Assembly (NCBI GenBank): GCA_942490705.1
Contig: CALNXY010000017.1
Span: 12,330 to 76,329 of the forward strand
Direction: 5' to 3'
Length of the DNA stretch: 64,000 bases
Source: JAGRCP01 sp942490705
GTDB lineage: Bacteria; Chloroflexota; Anaerolineae; Caldilineales; Caldilineaceae
Every line of letters begins with the position of its first letter. Within the stretch, counting starts at the first letter, position 1. Positions 15,570 to 24,240 of the stretch are shown piece by piece. The position numbers were made by a program, and so were the translations under genes. Below the pieces are notes generated by a model. That model was given only the letters and a program-made list of their open reading frames with translations, had not been told where the DNA came from and ran no database searches.

Positions 15570-16553
15570 CTACCCGCTGAGCGCTCGCTGCACATCCTTG
15601 CGCGGGCTCAGGTGCGCCTGGCCATCGGCATGGTAGGAACTGCGCACGAGGGGGCCGCTTTCCATCCACTTGAAGCCGCGCGCTTCGCCCTCTTCACGCA
15701 GACGGTCGAATTCATCAGGCGTGTAGTAGCGTTCGATGGGCAGATGAAAGCGGCTCGGCTGCAGGTACTGGCCGATGGTCATGATGTCCACATCGTGTTC
15801 GCGCAGGTCATCCATGACCTGGAGGATCTCATCCCAGGTGTCACCAATGCCGACCATGATGCCCGACTTGGTCAGGGCCAGCGGGTCCAGCTCTTTCGCC
15901 CGCTTGAGCAGTTCCATGCTGCGCATGTACTTGCCTTGGGGGCGCACCGTACGATAGAGGCGCGGCACCGTCTCCGTATTGTGATTCAGAATCTCCGGCT
16001 TGGCGTCCATGACCGTCTGCAAGGCGGCCCAGTCGCCCTTGAAGTCGGGAATCAGCACCTCAACCGTGCAGCCCGGCTGCAGTTCGTGAATCCACGCAAT
16101 GCTCTCGGCAAAGACCCAGGCGCCGCCGTCGGGCAACTCATCGCGGTTGACGCTGGTGAGCACGGCATGGTGGAGGTTCATGGCGCGGACGCTCTCGCCC
16201 ACGTGGCGGGGTTCGTCCGGATCGAGCATACCGGGCCGACCGGTCTTGATCTTGCAGAAGCCACAGCTGCGCGTGCAGGTGTCGCCCATGAGCAGGAAGG
16301 TGGCCGTGCCCCGGCCCCAGCACTCGCCGATGTTGGGGCACATGGCCTCTTCGCAGACGGTGTGGAGGCGCTTGCCGCGGAAGAGTCCCTTCAATTCCTG
16401 GTATTTGCCGTCACTGGCCGGCGCCTTGACGCGCAGCCATTCGGGCCGGCGGCCGCGCGTGAGCGTGCCCAGCCCTGAGTTGTTCGGCTCAACCGGTGTC
16501 GGGTCGAGCGTCACTGAGCCAAATTCATTATTTGTAACGGTTGCTTTTGTCAT
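15570..16553 (-). CDS. lipA: Lipoyl synthase
   Basis: This 327-residue radical-SAM enzyme inserts two sulfurs into octanoyl-E2/H proteins. It has both clusters: auxiliary CEEAMCPNIGEC (about residue 67) and radical-SAM CTRSCGFC (about residue 92). GDTWDEILQVMDDLR, GQYLQPS and ESGPLVRSSYHAD are family landmarks. Length is normal apart from ~30 extra N-terminal residues. lipB is not in the window. A plausible promoter lies at 16593-16621. Confidence 0.95.
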   Translation of the reverse strand: MTKATVTNNEFGSVTLDPTPVEPNNSGLGTLTRGRRPEWLRVKAPASDGKYQELKGLFRGKRLHTVCEEAMCPNIGECWGRGTATFLLMGDTCTRSCGFCKIKTGRPGMLDPDEPRHVGESVRAMNLHHAVLTSVNRDELPDGGAWVFAESIAWIHELQPGCTVEVLIPDFKGDWAALQTVMDAKPEILNHNTETVPRLYRTVRPQGKYMRSMELLKRAKELDPLALTKSGIMVGIGDTWDEILQVMDDLREHDVDIMTIGQYLQPSRFHLPIERYYTPDEFDRLREEGEARGFKWMESGPLVRSSYHADGQAHLSPRKDVQRALSG

Positions 16554-16592
16554 GTCTCATCTGCCAGATAGTCATCAGTTTACGTTGCCAAT

Positions 16593-16621
16593 ATTGTAGC
16601 CGATTCATATCTGATCGACCA
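16593..16621 (-). promoter_or_regulatory. Putative lipA promoter
   Basis: On the minus strand TGGTCG and TACAAT are separated by 17 bp, 40 bases before the lipA start codon. The -35 box is weak. Confidence 0.4.
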
Positions 16622-16825
16622 GTAGGTTGCTTCCGATTCAAGGATCTAGCGCAACTATGCAGCCGAATCCGCAGGACCAGCGTCCGATTGGTGGATTCGG
16701 CGTCTACGCTGAATTGAGACAAATTCGGTCTTTTTTGAGATTCGTGACCTTCTGCCCGGTCTTATACTCGAGAGCAGTAAGACAAATCGTTTGCGATTGA
16801 AGCCGCTTAAAAGGAGACGAAGATC

Positions 16826-17740
16826 ATGACAACCACACTGAAACCCGAAAAGCTGGAGATGGAGACGCTAAATGCCGCGTATCGGGCGCTACGCCGAGCC
16901 GCCATTGCCGACAGCTACGAAGCGTACGTGCAGAATCTTGTGACCGCCTACCAGCTGGCGGTCCGGGTTGCGCCTGATGCTATGAAGATGGCGTTGTCTG
17001 CCGATGAGCACGAGATGCAGAAAGCCGTCAAGCTGCTACAGGAAGAGAAGCAGATTTCAGGTGAAACGGCCAAGGTTCTCCAGACGGCGATGGCGAAAGG
17101 CGATTCACTGCCCGCACGGCAGCGCACGGCTCATGAACTGGCCGAGCACGCCGAAGAGTCCAAACTGACGACACTCCTGGCCAATTTCGCCCTGCTCGAT
17201 GTCGAGCTGCAGAGAAACGTGAACCGGCTCAAGCGTGAGGCGGGCGATGAAGATGCTGCCTACGGCACGGGCGGGTCGGAGGAGTACCGGGAGGCGACGG
17301 AGACGATTGTTGATGATGTATTGGAAATTGTTGGTGACGCTGTCGAAGAGGCCACGGAGGGCGCTGTGGAGGGCGCTATTGTCGGTGGTGCAGGCGGCGC
17401 CACGTTAGGCGCAGGTTGGGGTGCGGAAATTGGAGGCATTCTCGGTGGTGCAGCTGGCGGGCCGTTGGGAGCGGGGGCAGGAGGATTGGCCGGGGGAGTC
17501 GCAGGTGGTGTTACCGGCGGCGTGAGTGGCGCGTTGAGTGGCGGCGTCGCAGGCGCCATCATCCGCGGCATTTGGTCGCTTTTCATCAAGAAGGACAAAG
17601 ACGATGAGGGTGAAGGGAAGACTGACAGCGGGGGCAGCAAAACAGATGGCCAATCCTCTGGCTTCATGATTCCTGCCGGTCGTGAAGACGACCCCACGTG
17701 GCCGGGCAATGATCCCTTTAGTCCGCCCCAGCGCTGGTAG
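16826..17740 (+). CDS. Hypothetical protein with C-terminal glycine-zipper segment
   Basis: This 304-residue protein begins with ~130 helical, charged residues (RALRRAAIADSYEAYVQNLV and LLQEEKQISGETAKVLQTAM). A long Gly/Ala-rich hydrophobic stretch follows at residues 185-250 (GGILGGAAGGPLGAGAGGLA), the kind of glycine zipper that packs in membranes. A KKDKDDEGEGK tail and a Pro-rich end close it. No signal peptide. GGAGACG precedes ATG 16826. The 3' end overlaps the convergent gene by 23 bp. Function unknown; a membrane-inserting or toxin-like role is only a possibility. Confidence 0.6.
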   Translation: MTTTLKPEKLEMETLNAAYRALRRAAIADSYEAYVQNLVTAYQLAVRVAPDAMKMALSADEHEMQKAVKLLQEEKQISGETAKVLQTAMAKGDSLPARQRTAHELAEHAEESKLTTLLANFALLDVELQRNVNRLKREAGDEDAAYGTGGSEEYREATETIVDDVLEIVGDAVEEATEGAVEGAIVGGAGGATLGAGWGAEIGGILGGAAGGPLGAGAGGLAGGVAGGVTGGVSGALSGGVAGAIIRGIWSLFIKKDKDDEGEGKTDSGGSKTDGQSSGFMIPAGREDDPTWPGNDPFSPPQRW

Positions 17741-19202
17741 GCGGTGCATCAGCCACACTGGTTAACGCCTGCTTCTGCACCAGCATCACGGCAGTGGCCA
17801 TCCCCACATAGAGCCAGAAGAGAACAGTCATGTGGGGATAGGTCATGTTGAACCAGTAGTGGTCGAAGATGCCGCTGACCAGCGCGCCCAGCACGGCCCC
17901 GGCATAACCTAGCACCATCGCCTCGAGTCGGGGCGCAAAGCCGTGGCGCCAGGCGCCGAAAATCATGACGAAGAAGCCGATCATGGCGGCGAGGAAGATG
18001 ACGAGGCCGACCAATCCCATGTTTTGCGGGATAATCAGATAGAGCATGCTCACGCCGAGATAGATGTCGAGATCGGGCGTGCCGGTGAAGCCGACGCCGA
18101 AAATGGGATAGCGTTGGATCAGAATCAGCGCATCTTTGTATTCGCCAAAGCGCATCTGGGTGGCCAAATCCTCGCCGCGGATGCCGGCCATGAAGCGGGC
18201 GACATAGTCCTGCGTCTGGGGCAACAGGATCAGCAGCAGCACCGCAACGATGCCCAGCGGAATGAGCCGGCGATACTTGAGCAGGGCCAGCAAGCCCAAG
18301 GCGGAGCCCAGCCCCAGCAGGGCCGAGCGGCTGTTGGTGAGGTAGAGCGCGAGCGCAGCCAGCAAGAAGATGGGCACGACGATCCAGAGTGGAAAGAGGC
18401 GTTCTTTCTCGAAGAGTTGGGGCATGGCCAGACCGGCCACCAGAATCATCATCCCGCCCAGCACGTTGGGATCGACCGCGGTGCCGATGGCGCGCAGCCC
18501 CAGTTCCGGGTCGTCCTCGACGTAGCGCAGCGCGCCGTAACCGCCCGGATAGTCGAAACGCGCCAGCCGGTCCAGCGTCCACACGGCCTGGTCGGGGAAT
18601 GCGTAGAAGAGAATGGCGATGAGCGCCGCGCCGCCGCCCATGAGCAGCACCCAGCGCGTCACCCACGTCGCGTCCTCTTCACTGCGCACTGTGTTGACGC
18701 AGACGAAGAAGAGGATGATGCCGACAATGATCTCGCCAAAGCGGCGAAGCAGAAATGAGCTGGCCGGACTGTGGCTCATGCCGTTGACGAAGGAAAAAAT
18801 GGCGATGAGGATGAAGAGCCCCACAAAGAGGCCCAGGGGCGAGGCCACAAAATCATCCTGCTGGCCGATGACCAGCTTGAAGACCCAAACGAAGAAGATG
18901 GCGCCCAGTGCGGCATCAAGAAAGGTGGGCTTGAAGCCGATGCTGAAGGGCAGGCTGGCAAAGGGCAGCACAAAGGCCACGCCCACCACCGCCACAAAGC
19001 CCCAGCGCGTATCGTTGAGCACCAGCGTGCCGGCCACCAGGGCAACGGCTACGGCCAGCGCCAACAGTGGCCCGGTGATGCCCACGAAAAGGGCAATCAG
19101 CAAGGCGCCCAGCGTCATGAGAATGGCGATCGCCGGCATGCGCAGGCGCGCGCCGTCGGCAAAGAGTAGATTCTGGGCCGCTTGATACCCACTGTTTAAC
19201 AT
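17718..19202 (-). CDS. O-antigen ligase/polymerase-like membrane protein
   Basis: About 494 residues with 11-12 hydrophobic segments. A large loop around residues 200-260 (LDRLARFDYPGGYGALRYVE) contains AIGTAVDPNVLGG, and the segment YLTNSRSALLGLGSALGLLA follows. The late part has RFGEYKDALILIQRYPIFGV GF, the region typical of the O-antigen ligase (Wzy_C/WaaL) superfamily. It would join or polymerise lipid-linked glycans outside the membrane. A start at ATG 19202 is preferred because a TATAAT lies 7 bases upstream, which would make the message leaderless; ATG 19220 is the longer option. The neighbouring GT-C operon fits a glycan-assembly role. Confidence 0.72.
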   Translation of the reverse strand: MLNSGYQAAQNLLFADGARLRMPAIAILMTLGALLIALFVGITGPLLALAVAVALVAGTLVLNDTRWGFVAVVGVAFVLPFASLPFSIGFKPTFLDAALGAIFFVWVFKLVIGQQDDFVASPLGLFVGLFILIAIFSFVNGMSHSPASSFLLRRFGEIIVGIILFFVCVNTVRSEEDATWVTRWVLLMGGGAALIAILFYAFPDQAVWTLDRLARFDYPGGYGALRYVEDDPELGLRAIGTAVDPNVLGGMMILVAGLAMPQLFEKERLFPLWIVVPIFLLAALALYLTNSRSALLGLGSALGLLALLKYRRLIPLGIVAVLLLILLPQTQDYVARFMAGIRGEDLATQMRFGEYKDALILIQRYPIFGVGFTGTPDLDIYLGVSMLYLIIPQNMGLVGLVIFLAAMIGFFVMIFGAWRHGFAPRLEAMVLGYAGAVLGALVSGIFDHYWFNMTYPHMTVLFWLYVGMATAVMLVQKQALTSVADAPPTSAGAD

Positions 19203-19208
19203 GGGGAG

Positions 19209-19214
19209 ATTATA
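19209..19214 (-). promoter_or_regulatory. -10 box suggesting a leaderless transcript
   Basis: TATAAT on the minus strand is followed by six bases, CTCCCC, and then ATG 19202. The expected transcription start coincides with the start codon. The -35 region is poor. Confidence 0.4.
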
Positions 19215-19273
19215 GCCCATTGGCGCGAAACGCCATAGATGCAGGGACGTAGGAATGCCTGGTCTGGCTATGG

Positions 19274-19555
19274 TTAAAGCGAGCGGTAGGCGCCACCGCG
19301 GGGAGCCACCTCAATCACGATGATCAGCAGTCGATCATCTTCAACTGCATAGCTAATCCGCCAGTCTCCGACACGCACACGGTAGAGATTCGTGTACCCA
19401 GCCAATCGCCTGCAACCCGGTGGTCTGGGGTCGGCCGCAAGCGCGTCAATCGCAGTGCGCAGCCTGTTCAGAAGATCTCGGGGGAGTCGACGCATGACCC
19501 TTTCGGCCGATCGTTCAATCTCGATCCGATAGGGTAGCGGACGATCATCGCTCAT
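19274..19555 (-). CDS. RelE/ParE-family toxin
   Basis: This 93-residue protein has the compact RelE/ParE fold signature: YRIEIERSAERVMRRLPRDL, LRTAIDALAADPRP, then GCRRLAGYTNLYRVRVGDWR and ISYAVEDDRLLIIVIEVAPR. Basic and aromatic residues usual for mRNA-cleaving RelE proteins are present (R in YRVRVGDWRISY). It is the second gene of a pair and overlaps the antitoxin by 11 bp, so the two are translationally coupled. Confidence 0.85.
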   Translation of the reverse strand: MSDDRPLPYRIEIERSAERVMRRLPRDLLNRLRTAIDALAADPRPPGCRRLAGYTNLYRVRVGDWRISYAVEDDRLLIIVIEVAPRGGAYRSL

Positions 19556-19829
19556 CCAGTAACCCTTCTTCGATTAGATCTGACTGTACGTCTTCCCACG
19601 GCCGCGTTGTTGTCTCGCCCGTCCGTAACCGTTCGTAGATCTCTGCCGCCCGTCGATCCGCTTGCAGCTCTTCAATTGCTTCGTGCAATGCGACAAAGTC
19701 TTCATAGCTAATCAATGCCGCGCGCGGCGTGTTGTACCGCTCGATGACAACAGATTCGCCGCCCATCACGGCGTCCATCATATCCCGCCAGCGATTTCGG
19801 GCCTCTTCGCTCTTAATCGTGATTGTCAT
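19545..19829 (-). CDS. Phd/YefM-type antitoxin
   Basis: This 94-residue protein has the N-terminal Phd/YefM fold (MTITIKSEEARNRWRDMMDA, VMGGESVVIERYNTPRAALI, SYEDFVALHEAIEE) and a longer acidic C-terminal tail expected to wrap the toxin (WEDVQSDLIEEGLLDER). It lies first in the two-gene operon and would repress its own promoter with the toxin. The tail is longer than in short YefM proteins. Confidence 0.82.
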   Translation of the reverse strand: MTITIKSEEARNRWRDMMDAVMGGESVVIERYNTPRAALISYEDFVALHEAIEELQADRRAAEIYERLRTGETTTRPWEDVQSDLIEEGLLDER

Positions 19830-19982
19830 ATTGACCCTTTATTCCTATCCGCAAAAAGCAAGTAGACTCTGGCTGGATTCTAACGGAGGCAGAGAGACTT
19901 GTCAATCAAGACTGAGGGCTCGTAATCCTTATACTCTATGCAGGCGAAACACGCTCCAGAAGTGATTGGCTTCGTGGTGCGT

Positions 19983-21866
19983 TCACTCTTGGATGGAGTC
20001 GACAGCCCACTCATGGAGGACGATGTGATCATTGCTTGTGGTTGTCAGCGTGCGCGGCGCGCCGTCAATCGCAGGATCGTAGAGGCCGGTGATTAACCGA
20101 TAGGAACCCGGCGATAGCTCTGCCGGCAGCGCCAGGCCGTGGAGTTGCGGCGAATCTGGCATCGCAACTTCCAGCAACTGATCATCCTGCGCAACAACCG
20201 AACCCGCTGGCCCCAGCAGCTGGACGAAGACCTTTTCCGTGCCGGACAGGTCGGCGGTGCGCTGGTCCCACTGCAGCCAAACGGCCAGCGCGTTGCCCGG
20301 CGTCAGCGTTGGCGGCTCAATGGCCGCAGCGGTCAGACGGAGCCCGTTCTGCCACGTGGCGTCGGTCTCGGTCATCTCTCCGGGCGCGCGGGCGTAAATC
20401 GCCACCGGCCAGCTTGCGACCTGTCGCTCGACCAGAAGCTCATACCTCTCGGCCAGCGCAGTGCGGGCCAGATCAGCGTCATCCCAGTTGGGGGCCGGCT
20501 GTGCGGGCAAGAGCACGCGACGTACCCCTGCCGCCTGCAGCTCGGCGACCGCACGCATGGCCCCGTCCGCATCCAGCGGCCCGGGCGGCAGCACCGCGTG
20601 CTCGAGCGGGCCGTTGTAATAGTACCAGAGGGTCGGGTCGGGGAAGTTTTGTGCAATGCGCACTTGCTCGGCCGGCAGGTCGACGCTCAACGCCTCCAGC
20701 GCGGTCGCGAGTTCACGCCAGCCGCGCGTCTTGCTATAGGCGGGATCGGTGTAGTAGCGGTTCAGAGACAGCAAACCGACCAAAATTAGCCCCGCTAGCA
20801 GTGCGTAGCTGGTCAAGCGCAGGGCGGGATAGGCGCGCCGCGCGCGCTCAACTGCCGGCGGCTGGAAGATCGCGCCGATGAGCAGGAAGAACGGGGGCAG
20901 CGCCGCCACGAGATAGCGCTCGTCGAAGATAGGACGCTGCAACGCGCTGAGCCAGGTCGCGCCCACCGGGACGAGCAGATAGAGCAATAGGAAGGCCGTG
21001 GCCTCCCCGCGAGCGCCGCGCAGAAGGCGTACGCTGCCAATCAGCAGCAGCAGGCCGGCGATGATCGCGAGCGCGGTTCGCTGCGCCGGCGGCACGCTTT
21101 CGCCGGCGGCAAAGACGCTGAGCGCACGTTGCGCCATGGCGCCAAACCCGGGCGAATCGCCGTTGCCGCCGTAGCTCGTCAGCGTGGCCGCGGCTTGAAC
21201 CAGCCAGGGCAGGTAGAGGAGCGCCACCGCGCCCTGAATCAGCAGCCAGGGCAAGACGACGGTGCGCCAGGCCCGCTGCCAGATGCCTGTGCCCAGCATA
21301 AAGAGATATTGGGCGACGAGCACAAAGGCCGCAAAGTAGTGGGTGTGGAGCGCCAGCCAGCTCACGATGATGTAGGCCAGCGCCGGCAGCCAGCGCTGGC
21401 GGCCACGCGCATAGAGCCAGGCCACAGCCAGCCACGAACTGGCCGTGGTCAGGGCCAGACTCATGCTGTACATGCGCGCATCCTGGGCATGCCAGATGGC
21501 GTAGGGGCTTAGTGCCAGCAGCCCCATGGCCGTCGTCGCCACAAGGATATCCAACCGAAGCGTGCGGCCCAGCCGGTAGAGCAAGGCGATGGCCAGTACG
21601 CTGAACCACACGCCGGCAAAGCGGAGTGCAAACTCGCTTTCGCCCGCGCTGAGCAGCCAGCCCTTGAGCGCATAATAGCTGGCGACCGGGTGCGGCTCCT
21701 GCAGCTCGATCGTGGCGCGCACGATGTCGTCCCACGGTCGCAGGCTGAAGAGATAGCCGAAGACCTCGTCGCCGCGCAGTTCCTGGAAATCGAGGCGCCA
21801 GACGCGGAGCCCGAAGCCCACCAGCAGCGCACTCAGTTGGAGGAGGCGCAGCGCCAACGCTCTCAT
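19983..21866 (-). CDS. GT-C (family 39-like) membrane glycosyltransferase with C-terminal beta domain
   Basis: A 627-residue protein with about 11 membrane segments. Near the start, LDFQELRGDEVFGYLFSLRP carries the acidic D/E motif of the first periplasmic loop used by GT39/ArnT/PMT enzymes, which transfer sugars from polyprenyl-phosphate donors. After residue ~390 come two soluble regions, the second a beta domain ending YRLITGLYDPAIDGAP, a motif shared with the protein at 24241. The start ATG 21866 overlaps the preceding gene's stop (ATGA), and upstream codons lack protein character. Last gene of the four-gene operon. Confidence 0.78.
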   Translation of the reverse strand: MRALALRLLQLSALLVGFGLRVWRLDFQELRGDEVFGYLFSLRPWDDIVRATIELQEPHPVASYYALKGWLLSAGESEFALRFAGVWFSVLAIALLYRLGRTLRLDILVATTAMGLLALSPYAIWHAQDARMYSMSLALTTASSWLAVAWLYARGRQRWLPALAYIIVSWLALHTHYFAAFVLVAQYLFMLGTGIWQRAWRTVVLPWLLIQGAVALLYLPWLVQAAATLTSYGGNGDSPGFGAMAQRALSVFAAGESVPPAQRTALAIIAGLLLLIGSVRLLRGARGEATAFLLLYLLVPVGATWLSALQRPIFDERYLVAALPPFFLLIGAIFQPPAVERARRAYPALRLTSYALLAGLILVGLLSLNRYYTDPAYSKTRGWRELATALEALSVDLPAEQVRIAQNFPDPTLWYYYNGPLEHAVLPPGPLDADGAMRAVAELQAAGVRRVLLPAQPAPNWDDADLARTALAERYELLVERQVASWPVAIYARAPGEMTETDATWQNGLRLTAAAIEPPTLTPGNALAVWLQWDQRTADLSGTEKVFVQLLGPAGSVVAQDDQLLEVAMPDSPQLHGLALPAELSPGSYRLITGLYDPAIDGAPRTLTTTSNDHIVLHEWAVDSIQE

Positions 21867-24208
21867 GGGGATCGCCTCGTGCGGGCCAGGCTGATGATGC
21901 CCAGGACGAGCAGGATGGCCACCGTCGTCAGGCTGATCCAGAGGCCGACGCGCACGCTGCGCGGATCGTAGATCAGCTCGAAATCTACGGCTCCGGCCGG
22001 GACGGGGACGCCGATCAGCGTAAGGTTGGCGCGCTGGGGAACGAGCAGGTCGAGGCCCGCAGACGCGCCTCCCGGGCAGGGTGCGCCGTCGCACAGGGCG
22101 TGCTCGACATGCCAGCCGGGCATCCAGTTTTCGCTGATTACGAGCAATCCACCGGGCCCATCGGCGTTGACTGCAAGACGGTTATGGGCGAGACGCGTCA
22201 GCGCGACGGTATTGGGGCCCGCTTCGGCCAGCGTGACCGGGCCGTCAACCGCCAGAACGCCATCCGGCAGCAACGCGGTCCGGCCGAGATCGAACTGATG
22301 ATCGGCCAGACGGTCGCGGGCCGTGGCGTCGTCCACTACTTCCACCGCGGCCACCAGCCAGGCGCGTGGATTGAGATCAGTCAGACGGTGCAGATAGGTC
22401 GTATCCTCGGCCTGGGGAAACTCGGCCAGCATTTCGCTCGGCTCAAAGAGTTCGCCCCGCCAGGTGAGGACATGAGCCACGCCGGTGAGATCCCACATGC
22501 GGTCGAGGGGAAATTGGTCAAAGAGCAGCGCATAGCGGGCCAGACGCAGGGGACTGGCGCCCCAGACGTCTTCGATTTCCTGGCGCATGCCGTAGTCCTC
22601 GTAGACGCGGAATTCGTTGTAGACCCGCCCGGGTAGCCCCAAATTGGCGTTGCTTTGCTCAGCCACGGCTTCGCCCAACGCCGCCATTTCCGGGGCCAGG
22701 ATTACCGTGCGCGCCGGGCCAAACGGGCTCAGATTGAGGCCGAAATTCGCTATGAAGAGATTAGCCGCCGCCAGGGCAACGACCAGGGCCGAGCGGCGAC
22801 GCTCCCAGCCGGGCAGCCAGATCAGCGTCGCCACGCCTATGCCCATGAGCAGGGTGAGCGTGGCAATGAAGAGATAGCGCCCGTTGCTGATCGCGGTCTG
22901 GCCAAAGAGCTGCCAGAAGAGCCCAAAGATGTAGGTGAGTGCGGTGAGCGTCGCGCCATAGAAGAGGGCCAGCCGCTGGCGCAAACGGATGCCCATGACC
23001 GGTGCGGCCGCCGCACCAAAGCCGGCCAGCAGGCTCAAGGCCAAGGCCACGAGGTATGCAGCGCGTTCTTGGCCGCGAAAGAGATCCCAGCCCGGCGCCA
23101 GGCGATAGAAAAGCGGGTATAAGAAGCTGTTGCTGCCGTAGCTCAGCAGCAGTGCGACCAGGGCGAGCGTGCCAAAGAAGGCGATCAGCGCACGGGGCGA
23201 GGCCGGCTCGGTCGCGTCATCGGTGGCGGCAAAGCGGCCCGAGGTTAGCGCGCCCAGGCCGAAGATTGCCAGGCCCAGCCCGGCTGCGCCCACATAGAGG
23301 GGCGAATACTGGGTGAAGATGCCGGGAAGAAACATCTGCCATGTATCACGTGGCGGCAGGCCGCCGGCGACGTAGTCATAGCTCACGTCGGCGCGCACGC
23401 TCAGGCCCGTGAATTCCAGGCTAGGCAGAAGCTGGGCCGCGCTTAGCCCCGCAGCGACGAGCGCAAAGAGCGTGCCGCCCAGCAGAGGACGCCACCACGT
23501 CGTGAGCCCCCGCCGCGCGGCGCTGATCCAGAGAAAGAGCAGCCAGGCCGCCACCGTATAGGAGATGTGCAGAAAGGTCTGAGGATGGCCGGCGCTGAAG
23601 GCCACTGCATAGGCAACGCTCGCGCCGATCCACCAGCGCCAGGCGTCAGGGCGGGCCAGCGCATGCCAGAGCAGCCAGAGCACCAGCGGCAGCCAAATGG
23701 CCGTACGCAGCACCGCAAGCTGCAGGGGCGGATAGGCGGTGAGATAACCCGAAAGCATGAAGATCGCGCCGCCGGTCAACGCGGCCCAACGCACGCGCGT
23801 GAGATCGGCCAGGAGCAGATAGACAAAGAAGCCGCCCAGTGCAGTCTGCAAAATGGCCTCGACCTGTAACCAGTAGAGGCGGGCGCCCGCACCGTCAAAG
23901 GGCAGCGTGAGCAGCAGCAGTGCATTGCTGAGCGGATAGGTCGCGGCGGCCTGAATGTCGGCCAGGAAGGGGTGCCCGCTATACGTGTACGGATTCCAGA
24001 GCGGGAGGGTCAGCGAGCGCAGCGCCTCGTGTTGGAAGAGGCTGAAGGGCAGAAAGTGGTGGGTGAAGTCACCGTCGGGAAAGGTGCGCAGACCCAACAG
24101 AAGCGGCAGATAGAAGAGCAGAGCCAGACCGGCCAGGATCACGCCCGCCGCCAGGGTGGGGCGACGCTCGTACCAGCTTGATTGAGTTGATGGACGCGGT
24201 TCGGGCAT
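21863..24208 (-). CDS. YfhO-family membrane protein (GT-C superfamily)
   Basis: A 781-residue protein with 12-13 membrane segments and the YfhO layout. FPDGDFTHHFLPFSLFQHEA in the first loop is followed by LPLWNPYTYSGHPFLADIQA, AGHPQTFLH, GLPPRDTWQMFLPG and LFRGQERAAYLVA. A long soluble C-terminal part includes LLVISENWMPGWHV and the stretch before the last membrane helix. YfhO in Gram-positives glycosylates lipoteichoic acid; here the acceptor is unknown. It is coupled to the next gene by a 4-base overlap. Confidence 0.8.
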   Translation of the reverse strand: MPEPRPSTQSSWYERRPTLAAGVILAGLALLFYLPLLLGLRTFPDGDFTHHFLPFSLFQHEALRSLTLPLWNPYTYSGHPFLADIQAAATYPLSNALLLLTLPFDGAGARLYWLQVEAILQTALGGFFVYLLLADLTRVRWAALTGGAIFMLSGYLTAYPPLQLAVLRTAIWLPLVLWLLWHALARPDAWRWWIGASVAYAVAFSAGHPQTFLHISYTVAAWLLFLWISAARRGLTTWWRPLLGGTLFALVAAGLSAAQLLPSLEFTGLSVRADVSYDYVAGGLPPRDTWQMFLPGIFTQYSPLYVGAAGLGLAIFGLGALTSGRFAATDDATEPASPRALIAFFGTLALVALLLSYGSNSFLYPLFYRLAPGWDLFRGQERAAYLVALALSLLAGFGAAAAPVMGIRLRQRLALFYGATLTALTYIFGLFWQLFGQTAISNGRYLFIATLTLLMGIGVATLIWLPGWERRRSALVVALAAANLFIANFGLNLSPFGPARTVILAPEMAALGEAVAEQSNANLGLPGRVYNEFRVYEDYGMRQEIEDVWGASPLRLARYALLFDQFPLDRMWDLTGVAHVLTWRGELFEPSEMLAEFPQAEDTTYLHRLTDLNPRAWLVAAVEVVDDATARDRLADHQFDLGRTALLPDGVLAVDGPVTLAEAGPNTVALTRLAHNRLAVNADGPGGLLVISENWMPGWHVEHALCDGAPCPGGASAGLDLLVPQRANLTLIGVPVPAGAVDFELIYDPRSVRVGLWISLTTVAILLVLGIISLARTRRSP

Positions 24209-24240
24209 GACGTGTGACGACGTGAAGACGCCCCATCTCC

